Below are positions 1-6,511 of a DNA stretch of 64,000 nt, piece by piece. This stretch comes from Xanthomarina sp. F2636L (GTDB lineage: Bacteria; Bacteroidota; Bacteroidia; Flavobacteriales; Flavobacteriaceae). Made by a program: the position numbers and the translations under genes. How positions within the stretch are numbered: the first letter of the stretch is position 1; each line of letters starts with the position of its first letter. The notes below the pieces were generated by a model, which made no database searches, was not told where the DNA came from, and saw only the letters and a list, made by a program, of their open reading frames with translations. The DNA is taken from positions 186,001-250,000 of the forward strand of contig NZ_JAPMLM010000069.1 in assembly GCF_026410195.1 (NCBI RefSeq), written 5' to 3'.

Positions 1-397
1 AAAGCACTTCCTCTACTTTAGCAATAGATAAGTTGCTGGTATAAAACTTTTTAATTTTAGCAATAGTCTCTTTTAAATCGTCGGAATCTATAGGTTTTAA
101 CAAATAATCAATGGCTTCGTTTTTTAGAGCCTTTAGGGCATATTCATTATATGCAGTGGTAATAATAACGGCATAATCTTTATGATTAATACCATCTAAA
201 AACTGAAACCCATCCATGGTAGGCATGTTTATATCCAAAAACAAACAATCTGGGGTGTACGTTTTTAAATAAGTAATAGCTTTCTCAGGACTTGTAAAAG
301 TCTCAACAATCTCAATTTCATTGCTAAAATTTTCTAATTCCCAAGTTAAGCTTTTAATAGCTTTTGGCTCGTCGTCAACAATTACTGCTTTTATCAT
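1..397 (-). CDS. LytTR-family response regulator, receiver domain (3' part outside window)
   Basis: The first 132 codons encode a complete CheY-like receiver domain. Acidic pocket D8/D9, phospho-acceptor D55 in LFLDINMPTMDG, switch residues near T80/T81, and K101 in LLKPID are all visible. The AYNEYALKAL stretch is typical of receivers joined to a LytTR DNA-binding domain, which would lie beyond position 1; that assignment is inference. The start at 397 is set by ATGATAAAAGC and by a perfect -10 element (TATATTTG, 410 to 403) just upstream, leaving almost no leader. The partner kinase is not in the window. Direct repeats at 512-546 match the LytTR site consensus, so this protein is the obvious candidate regulator of the small RNA at 590-671. 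Confidence 0.9.
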   Translation of the reverse strand, partial: MIKAVIVDDEPKAIKSLTWELENFSNEIEIVETFTSPEKAITYLKTYTPDCLFLDINMPTMDGFQFLDGINHKDYAVIITTAYNEYALKALKNEAIDYLLKPIDSDDLKETIAKIKKFYTSNLSIAKVEEVL

Positions 398-402
398 ATA
401 TT

Positions 403-410
403 CAAATATA
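403..410 (-). promoter_or_regulatory. -10 element of the LytTR regulator gene
   Basis: TATATTTG on the minus strand matches the Bacteroidota -10 consensus TAnnTTTG exactly. It ends 5 bases before the ATG at 397, so the mRNA would be leaderless or nearly so. Confidence 0.55.
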
Positions 411-511
411 ATAATATATTGTATGGTTTATTATCATAGATGTATGATTGGTGCTAATTTCTGTATAATAGGTTATAATTTTCACATATTTTGTACAATA
501 AGTACATAAAA

Positions 512-546
512 CTACCAACTATACAGTTTTTTCTACCAACTATACA
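512..546 (+). promoter_or_regulatory. LytTR-type direct repeats
   Basis: CTACCAACTATACA occurs twice (512-525 and 533-546) with a 21-bp period. On the minus strand each copy contains ATAGTTGGT, which matches 8 of 9 positions of the LytTR half-site consensus (W-M-M-GTT-N-R-K). Two 9-bp half-sites with a 12-bp spacer is the known LytTR arrangement. The pair lies about 30 to 64 bp upstream of the -10 at 576-583, a usual activator position, and next to a LytTR gene. Confidence 0.6.
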
Positions 547-575
547 ATATCTAGTTTATGAGCTATTTTTTTTCT

Positions 576-583
576 GATATTTG
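576..583 (+). promoter_or_regulatory. -10 element of small RNA E
   Basis: GATATTTG is one mismatch from TAnnTTTG. The element and the 15 bases after it are identical to those at the B promoter (38376 down to 38369 on the minus strand). No TTG -33 element is seen, as expected for an activator-dependent promoter. Confidence 0.5.
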
Positions 584-589
584 TCTTGC

Positions 590-671
590 TATTAATTAAG
601 GGATTAGCATTTCATTTTATAGATGGTTGCTATTAATCAATTTTAAAAAACCAGTGAAAGCTGGTTTTTTT
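590..671 (+). ncRNA. Candidate small RNA E
   Basis: Predicted from a promoter (-10 at 576-583) and an intrinsic terminator (645-670) about 80 bases apart, with no credible reading frame between. The 5' end reads TATTAATTAAGGGA. TTGCTATTAAT occurs twice (585-595 and again near 628-638), and the second copy can pair imperfectly with GGGATTAGCA. The 5' segment with its promoter is shared with units A and B near 38 kb. It may belong to a known flavobacterial RNA such as the Flavo-1 motif; I could not compare them. Confidence 0.5.
645..670 (+). terminator. Intrinsic terminator of small RNA E
   Basis: AAAACCAG, loop TGAAAG, CTGGTTTT followed by a T run. The stem is flanked by A and T tracts, so it could work in both directions. 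Confidence 0.75.
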
Positions 672-856
672 TTATGCCTTTATTTTTCGTAAAAAACTTT
701 CTTGGTTGCTGTAAACTGTAAAACAGTTATTAATATGGGTGAGGGAATTGAGATTTTAAACGACAGTTTGTTAAAATAAATGATAGCTGTTACTTATTCA
801 TAAGAGATGAAAGACTAAGACTCTTTAGTAATATAATAAACTTAAATAAGTGTTAT
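672..856. other. Intergenic, nothing recognised
   Basis: Between two terminators I see no credible gene, only short weak hairpins such as ACTGTAAAACAGT. Confidence 0.5.
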
Positions 857-893
857 AAAAAAAAAGCACCCCTTTCGAGACGCTTTTTTTTGT
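857..893 (-). terminator. Intrinsic terminator of the porin-PiT unit
   Basis: Read on the minus strand the stem GCGTCTC pairs with GGGGTGC using G-U pairs around a GAAA tetraloop, between A and T tracts. The wobble pairs make it directional and fit leftward termination after the PiT gene. Confidence 0.7.
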
Positions 894-914
894 TTTAGTG
901 TTTATTTAATTGTT

Positions 915-3221
915 TTAATCTGTTGTATTCTCTTCCGAAATTTTAGCAGGTTTTATCGTGCTATCGAACGCTCCATGGTATTCTTCCAGAAGATTCATTA
1001 TGGCTGCTAATAAATCTTTTGTTTCCAAAAGTAAGCTAAAATACAAGGTGGTGTTTTTAGGACTAGATTCTTCGTTTCTAGTACGTTCAACTTGTTTTTG
1101 AATTTTATCTGTAACCAAAGATACAATTTCTTTTTTTCTGTTTAGAATAAGACCAATTTCTTCAAAAGAACGAGACTCAAAAGCATTTCTTGTATTGTTA
1201 AACAGTCTTTCAAAACGTTCGTCTACTTCCTTTAACTCTTTTATCTGACTAAATTTAAGTTTCTTATGGTTGTTGTTTACGTGTTTGTGGCTCACTTTTG
1301 TAATATATTCCAAAGATTGGGTAATATCTTGAAGATATCCTAATACATTAATATAGAAGCTACTTGCGCCAACACTAGATTCATCTAAGTTTTTAATGAA
1401 ATAAAAGATATGATCTCTTAATTCATCTACTTCATCAGATAGTTTTACAATCTGTTTTTTATTCTTTTTAAGTAAAGTTAAATCCTGTTTTGCTAAGCCG
1501 TTAATAGCATTGGTATAGATTTTATTACCACGTCTAATAACATGAGCAATATTGTCTGCACTTTCATGGATGACTCCTTGAATGGAACTGCTCTCTGCAC
1601 GAGTTAAGCTGTCTTCCGTTTTTGAATTATCCGATTTCTTTTTATGTGAAATATAACTTCTAACCAATAATAAAGTTGCTATTAATAAGAAGATAGGCAC
1701 CATCACCTGAACGTTCCAATTTAAGAAGTAAGCAATGATTGCTGCTGAAATAAAGGCTATAAAAGCTGTAAAAAACCAGCCTCCAATAACATTTAGTACT
1801 CCGGCTACTCTATAAACAGCACTTTCGGCTCCCCAAGCTCTATCTGCTAAAGAGGTTCCCATAGCGACCATAAATGTGACATAAGTAGTAGATAAAGGTA
1901 ACTTCATTGAGGTTGCAATAGATATTAGTACAGCAGCAACCATTAAGTTTATGGCAGCTCGAACTAAATCGAATGCAGGTAATTCGTATGTTTTATCCTT
2001 TTTTAATGAAATAACAGGTTTTTCAAATTGTTTCTCAATTTTAGCTTGCCATGATTCTGGTAAAATATAAGATGACATTTGAGATCCTAAAATGGCAAAC
2101 CTTACAAAACCTCTTGATAAGAAATTTGGTTGAAATCGCTCCTTGGTTTCTTCCTGACTTGATAAGTCTAAAGACGTTTTAACCACGGCTTTTGCTTTGC
2201 TAGAAAACCATAAGGTTACAACCATAATTAATCCAGCTCCAATTAATAAGAAAGTAGGAGTAGGAACTTTATCTGCAAGAAAGCCCATACTGAAAGCTTC
2301 TGCTGCAACTCCAGAATCTACCCATGTAGAGTAAGATATCCACCCAGCAATTGGAACACCTATAAAATTTACTAAATCGTTTCCTGCAAAAGCTAGGGCT
2401 AAAGCAAATGTACCTACCAAAATAATTAATTTGTAAATATTAATTTTTGCCAAAGTAATAAGCAGAAAGGATAAAAGAGACCAGAAGAGTAAACTTATGG
2501 TTAGAATAAGAAATACCTCATGTTCTAAATAATTGTTTATGGTTTCACCATTTAAAAAACTGATGGATTGTTTGGTAAATGCCATCCCTTTTAGGCCTTT
2601 CATAAAGATAAAATACGTTATGGATGTTAGGGCTAATCCACCAAATAAAGCACCAACCCAATTGGCTTTCTTTTCAAAATTATAAGAAAGTAACAATCTG
2701 GCAACCCATTGTACCATGGCTCCTATGGTAAATGCGACGACTACAGAGAGGAGGATTCCAAAGATGATTTCCGTGGCTTTAGACGTGTTAATGTAGTTAA
2801 TAGCATCTGATAAGCCACCTCCATCATGAGCCACTTTAATTAAAGCCATAGCTACTGAGGCTCCTAAAAGTTCAAAAACTATAGAAACTGTTGTAGATGT
2901 AGGCATTCCAACAGTATTGAAAAAGTCTAAGAGCAGGATGTCTGTTATCATGACTGCCATGAAAATAATCATGATCTCATTAAACATAAACTCATGTGGA
3001 TTAAAAATCCCTTTTCTGGCCACTTCCATCATACCACTAGAGAAAACAGCACCAACAGCTACCCCAATACTAGCTACAATCATGATGGTTCTAAATGAAA
3101 TGGCTTTAGAACCAATTGCCGAATTTAAAAAGTTTACGGCATCATTACTTACTCCCACAACCAAATCTGCAATAGCTAAAACAGCTAGAGCAACAATCAT
3201 TAATAGGTATATATTTTCCAT
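915..3221 (-). CDS. PiT-family inorganic phosphate transporter with PhoU-like tail
   Basis: An inner-membrane phosphate symporter of the PiT family (768 aa). The two family signatures are present: GVSNDAVNFLNSAIGSKA near residue 23, and a second GNDLVN repeat near residue 280. About ten hydrophobic segments fall in residues 1-545. The last 190 residues or so are soluble, charged and predicted helical, like the PhoU/DUF47 proteins that often partner PiT; here the two are fused. It lies 72 bp downstream of a phosphate-type porin on the same strand, which supports a two-gene phosphate-uptake operon. A terminator follows directly. The fusion is common in Bacteroidota, so the gene is likely ordinary for the group. 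Confidence 0.93.
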   Translation of the reverse strand: MENIYLLMIVALAVLAIADLVVGVSNDAVNFLNSAIGSKAISFRTIMIVASIGVAVGAVFSSGMMEVARKGIFNPHEFMFNEIMIIFMAVMITDILLLDFFNTVGMPTSTTVSIVFELLGASVAMALIKVAHDGGGLSDAINYINTSKATEIIFGILLSVVVAFTIGAMVQWVARLLLSYNFEKKANWVGALFGGLALTSITYFIFMKGLKGMAFTKQSISFLNGETINNYLEHEVFLILTISLLFWSLLSFLLITLAKINIYKLIILVGTFALALAFAGNDLVNFIGVPIAGWISYSTWVDSGVAAEAFSMGFLADKVPTPTFLLIGAGLIMVVTLWFSSKAKAVVKTSLDLSSQEETKERFQPNFLSRGFVRFAILGSQMSSYILPESWQAKIEKQFEKPVISLKKDKTYELPAFDLVRAAINLMVAAVLISIATSMKLPLSTTYVTFMVAMGTSLADRAWGAESAVYRVAGVLNVIGGWFFTAFIAFISAAIIAYFLNWNVQVMVPIFLLIATLLLVRSYISHKKKSDNSKTEDSLTRAESSSIQGVIHESADNIAHVIRRGNKIYTNAINGLAKQDLTLLKKNKKQIVKLSDEVDELRDHIFYFIKNLDESSVGASSFYINVLGYLQDITQSLEYITKVSHKHVNNNHKKLKFSQIKELKEVDERFERLFNNTRNAFESRSFEEIGLILNRKKEIVSLVTDKIQKQVERTRNEESSPKNTTLYFSLLLETKDLLAAIMNLLEEYHGAFDSTIKPAKISEENTTD

Positions 3222-3293
3222 AAATTAATTTCTAATAAGAATGTGCAAATATCTATTGTGTTTTTAATAGATATGTTATCTAAATGTTATGAT

Positions 3294-4493
3294 TTAAAAA
3301 TGAATTTCAAACTGAAGCCTGTATGCCAATCGGCTATTAATATTTTCTGTATCTATATAAGTAACATCTGATTGGACTTTTAATTTATGTCCAACAATAT
3401 ATTTAGAAATACCTAAAGTATATTCGTCAACCTGAGTTGGTCCAACCGTACTATTGCTTAAATCTACCGTGGAGAATCTACTTCCTATTTCCCAATTATT
3501 TTTAAATAAGTAGCCACCCTGAAGATTTATAGCTTTTCCAACTTGTACAATTTGTCCTGTAGGAACACCTTCTTCATCTTTTGCAATTGGGTCTGAGGCA
3601 TTTCGGTCTGCATATTCTCCCATAAAAGAAAAGCCTTTATATTTGAACATAGCATCTATAAAGAATGTAGAAATATTTGTTTCATAAAAACCTGAATCTG
3701 TTTCCATAAATACACCTTGATTACTTCTGGTTTTAACGGCATCATGGTTAAAATCGTAAGTAGCACCAATGGCTATTTTGGGTGTTTCGGGTCTGTAAAT
3801 AGAGCCTCCAATATAGTCTCCTTTATTAGGAAACAAGCCTAAGGGTAGCAATTCTATACGTCCTGTGTACTGAAAACCCCCAGCATTTCCGGTGGTTATA
3901 TTTCTGCCTTCACCTTGAGAAATAGCTAATGCCTCTCTAATAACAAAGGTGTCTGTTAGGTTGAAATAATGCCTAAGTTGGATTCCTAAATCTCTATCTA
4001 TATTAAACTCTGCACTTAAAATGGATCTATCTACAAACTGAAGGTTTGCAGAAGAAATAATACCATCTCTATTTCCAGGAAGTTTTGCTTGTCCAAACCA
4101 CAATTCGAAATTTTTGTAAAAATTCCACATCATGAATGCGTCTAAAATAAATCTTGGTGTATTACTGGTGTAAATTGAGGTTCCAGCCATATCTCTATTG
4201 GTAAACCCCAATTGTAATTTATATGTTAATTTTGGAGTTAAAGCAAAACCATCAAATTTTAATCTAGCTCTTCTTACTAAAAAGGCTGTTTTACCATTCA
4301 TAAGTTCTCCATCATTGTTTTCCCAGCTAGCCAGAGCTAAAAATTGCATTCTAGCACCAACTTTCATAGACCAAGTGCTGTCTTGTCCAACAATATTTAA
4401 GATGCCTTTTCCAAATTTTGAAGAAGATGTTTCTTGTCCGGTTACAAATTGGAAGGAAACTAATAAAATAATTAAAGTTACTTTAAATTTCAT
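3294..4493 (-). CDS. OprO/OprP-type phosphate-selective porin
   Basis: A 399-aa outer-membrane barrel with a signal peptide ending near FVTGQ. It has the family pattern of repeated amphipathic strands with FVRRARLKFDG-like and FGQAKLPGNRDG segments, the latter typical of the porin O/P family, and ends in a barrel-type aromatic residue (EIHF). It should pass phosphate or other anions across the outer membrane to the PiT transporter encoded next. An 11-bp-period repeat array lies just upstream (4533-4560), with a TTCTTTG -10 and about 20 bases of leader, which suggests phosphate-starvation control. The substrate is inferred from family and context. Confidence 0.9.
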   Translation of the reverse strand: MKFKVTLIILLVSFQFVTGQETSSSKFGKGILNIVGQDSTWSMKVGARMQFLALASWENNDGELMNGKTAFLVRRARLKFDGFALTPKLTYKLQLGFTNRDMAGTSIYTSNTPRFILDAFMMWNFYKNFELWFGQAKLPGNRDGIISSANLQFVDRSILSAEFNIDRDLGIQLRHYFNLTDTFVIREALAISQGEGRNITTGNAGGFQYTGRIELLPLGLFPNKGDYIGGSIYRPETPKIAIGATYDFNHDAVKTRSNQGVFMETDSGFYETNISTFFIDAMFKYKGFSFMGEYADRNASDPIAKDEEGVPTGQIVQVGKAINLQGGYLFKNNWEIGSRFSTVDLSNSTVGPTQVDEYTLGISKYIVGHKLKVQSDVTYIDTENINSRLAYRLQFEIHF

Positions 4494-4517
4494 TTTAGGC
4501 TTTAGTTTTTGTCGCTA

Positions 4518-4560
4518 CAAAGAACTAACTTTAATATTAAATTAATGTTTCCTAAATATT
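4518..4560 (-). promoter_or_regulatory. Pho-box-like array and -10 of the porin gene
   Basis: On the plus strand AATATT, AATGTT and AATATT start at 4533, 4544 and 4555, exactly 11 bp apart. In the direction of transcription the last unit ends 8 bp before TTCTTTG (4524 to 4518), the same gap as at the TonB receptor promoter (9360-9435). An 11-bp period is the hallmark of PhoB-type sites; two of the three units are plain AT-rich palindromes, so chance is possible. Confidence 0.4.
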
Positions 4561-4776
4561 AAATTTAAGGTATGCTAAAAAGGCTGCCTTGGCCAAAAGC
4601 AGCCATATAATTCATGATAATATAGTCGACAAAAACTAATAGATTATATGAAATTACTTATTTAATTGTCTTAAGACAGTCCAAAGATCAGCATTATTAA
4701 TGACCTTATTGTAACTGGAACATTAAGTAATTATTAAAATAATAATAATTATAGTTGTTTTTACTTCATTTAAAAT
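4561..4776. other. Intergenic, nothing recognised
   Basis: AT-rich spacer between the two repeat arrays. No gene, RNA or clear hairpin was seen. Confidence 0.5.
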
Positions 4777-4850
4777 CAAATATTTAAGCTTCTAATGTAA
4801 ATTTAATGTTAATAAAACGTTTCCTTAATGTTTCCAAATAGTTATATTTG
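4777..4850. promoter_or_regulatory. Four-unit Pho-box-like array with a -10 on each side
   Basis: AATGTA, AATGTT, AACGTT and AATGTT start at 4794, 4805, 4816 and 4827, a perfect 11-bp period over four units. On the right, TATATTTG (4843-4850) is a perfect -10 for the gene at 4877, giving a leader of about 20 bases. On the left, AATATTTG on the minus strand (4784-4777) is a near-perfect -10 that would give a long leader to the porin. The unit orientation matches the porin and TonB-receptor arrays for leftward reading, so the direction served is open. Confidence 0.5.
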
Positions 4851-4876
4851 AAATAGAACATATAAACCCAATAATT

Positions 4877-5230
4877 ATGAAGAACATGATCATGCTTTTC
4901 ACCTTCTTAATTTCTGTGGGCTCTTTTGCACAAGGGAGAGAATTAAAATTCAACAAGAACACCAACTTAATTGAAGTGATTTATTATCACGACAATGGAC
5001 TAATAACCCAAACTGGGACTTATTCTCTAGATGGGAAACTTCAAGGTGAGTGGTTGAGTTTTAACACAGCAGGTGAAAAAGCAATTTCTGCAAATTATGA
5101 TAATGGGAAGAAAGTCGGCAAATGGTTTTATTGGAATGATAAAACTTTAAAAGAAGTAGATTATAATAACAATGCAATCGCAAGTGTTAGTGAATGGACT
5201 AAGAAGTCCGCGAGCATGCATCTCAATTAA
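4877..5230 (+). CDS. Secreted MORN-repeat-like protein (YwqK type)
   Basis: A 117-aa protein with signal peptide (cleavage after GSFAQ). The rest carries about three copies of a MORN-like motif (YYHDNGLITQTGTYSLDGK, GEWLSFNTAGEK, GKKVGKWFYWNDK). Databases often label such proteins as YwqK antitoxins, but nothing here points to a toxin. It is a single gene between phosphate-type genes, with a perfect -10 at 4843-4850 and a strong terminator behind it. The repeat array upstream suggests a role in phosphate-limited growth; its biochemical function is unknown. Confidence 0.75.
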   Translation: MKNMIMLFTFLISVGSFAQGRELKFNKNTNLIEVIYYHDNGLITQTGTYSLDGKLQGEWLSFNTAGEKAISANYDNGKKVGKWFYWNDKTLKEVDYNNNAIASVSEWTKKSASMHLN

Positions 5231-5244
5231 ATTGTATGATACTT

Positions 5245-5287
5245 AAAAAGTAAAAGCATCCCAAATTGGGGATGCTTTTTACTTTTT
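5245..5287. terminator. Bidirectional intrinsic terminator
   Basis: Long stem AAAAGTAAAAGCATCCC / GGGATGCTTTTTACTTTT around AAATT(G). It sits between the convergent ends of the MORN-like gene and the lipoprotein gene and can serve both. Confidence 0.85.
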
Positions 5288-5305
5288 AGACTAATTTATT
5301 ATTGT

Positions 5306-6472
5306 TTATTCAACAGTCCAGGATGCTCCCCAAGAAGCATAATCTGTTCCTGTTCCATTTTCTTCTCCAGAAATAAAATCTGCTTCCGTAAAAGTTTCGG
5401 CAGTATCATTTTTCATTTTTAAAGTCACATCTATAAATGTGATATCGGTAACAGATAGGTTACCATTAAGTACTCCTGCGCCAGTTGGATTATCTCCTGC
5501 ATCTCCATCAATATCGAAAGCTTCTTCAAAACCTTCAATTAAAACATTATTAAAGATGCCTTGGGTTCCAGCTCTTAATCTTATGGCTTCGTTTGCTGTT
5601 GAAGAACCCTGACCTATAATAGTTAAGTTAGTAACTGTTGGTTTAGAATAGTACCCTCCTGCATTGCTAAAATCGGTGTTATAACCATCTGCTTCAATAC
5701 CTTTATCATGAATGTCTCCATGTTTTACATAAGCATTAGTAATGGTTCCGGTGTAACCTTCTGTCCAGTCAATAGAATCGTCTTGAGCATTGATAACCGA
5801 AACGTAGCTTGCATTTACTGTTCCTCCAAAAAATTCAACACCATCATCTTTTCCTTCAAAAGCCTGGATATATTCAACGGTAGTTCCGTTTCCAACCCCA
5901 TAGAAGGAGAAACCGTTGTTTTCTGATTGTCCATCTGCCGAACCTCCAGAATATTCTACACGTACATAACGTAGACTTCCGGAATTGTCAGTAGGATTAG
6001 TTCCACCAAATGGTAAGCTGGCAATTTCTGAAGTTGAGGTAGCCGTTCCTGTAACAGAGTTAATTGGCGCTTTTCCTAAGAGAATTAAGCCTCCCCAATC
6101 TCCAGCAGAAGGCGAAGAAGCATCCGATGTAAATACAATTGGATTACTTGCTGTTCCGTTAGCAATTATTTTTGCACCTTGAGAAATAGCTACATAAACA
6201 TTAGCACCAGAAGCTAAAGCTTTAATAGTCATTCCAGCTGGAATTTCTAGTGTAGTTCCGCTAGCCATGATTAAAGAGCCATTTACTTTATATGTATTGT
6301 TGGCGTCTAGAATAAGATCTTCGTTATAAGTGCCCGAGAGAAAAATAGTTTCTGAATCAGGGGTTTCATTGCCTGAATTATTATCAGGTAAGTTAATGTC
6401 TGATGTGTCGTCTGTGGAGCAAGAGAAAAGCATGCTTACTATTGCTAATCCAAAAATTAAGTTGTTTTTCAT
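5306..6472 (-). CDS. Surface lipoprotein paired with a TonB receptor
   Basis: 388 aa with a lipoprotein signal (lipobox ending at C18 in LFSC). The body has repeated Gly/Asn-rich strand-turn units resembling a right-handed beta-helix (for example ISQGAKIIANGTASNPIVF and VRVEYSGG). It follows the TonB-dependent receptor on the same strand with a 39-bp gap, so the two are probably co-transcribed and work together at the outer membrane, as SusD-like partners do, although this protein is not a SusD homologue by eye. The Pho-box-like array ahead of the pair hints at a phosphorus-containing substrate. No enzyme motif was recognised. Confidence 0.8.
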   Translation of the reverse strand: MKNNLIFGLAIVSMLFSCSTDDTSDINLPDNNSGNETPDSETIFLSGTYNEDLILDANNTYKVNGSLIMASGTTLEIPAGMTIKALASGANVYVAISQGAKIIANGTASNPIVFTSDASSPSAGDWGGLILLGKAPINSVTGTATSTSEIASLPFGGTNPTDNSGSLRYVRVEYSGGSADGQSENNGFSFYGVGNGTTVEYIQAFEGKDDGVEFFGGTVNASYVSVINAQDDSIDWTEGYTGTITNAYVKHGDIHDKGIEADGYNTDFSNAGGYYSKPTVTNLTIIGQGSSTANEAIRLRAGTQGIFNNVLIEGFEEAFDIDGDAGDNPTGAGVLNGNLSVTDITFIDVTLKMKNDTAETFTEADFISGEENGTGTDYASWGASWTVE

Positions 6473-6511
6473 TTTTTTTCTAGTTTGATTTTGATTGTTT
6501 ATTAATTGTGT

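Noticed and set aside
321-509. 62-codon plus-strand frame at the start of the LytTR gene
   Set aside because: It overlaps the receiver gene, its promoter and AT-rich spacer, and its composition is not protein-like.
2917-3228. 103-codon frame opposite the PiT gene
   Set aside because: Mirror of a well-supported membrane protein gene; many similar frames lie opposite the RND, aspS and ClC genes and were left out.
4877-5230. YwqK-type antitoxin of a toxin-antitoxin pair
   Set aside because: It is secreted, carries MORN-like repeats, and no toxin-like gene is next to it.
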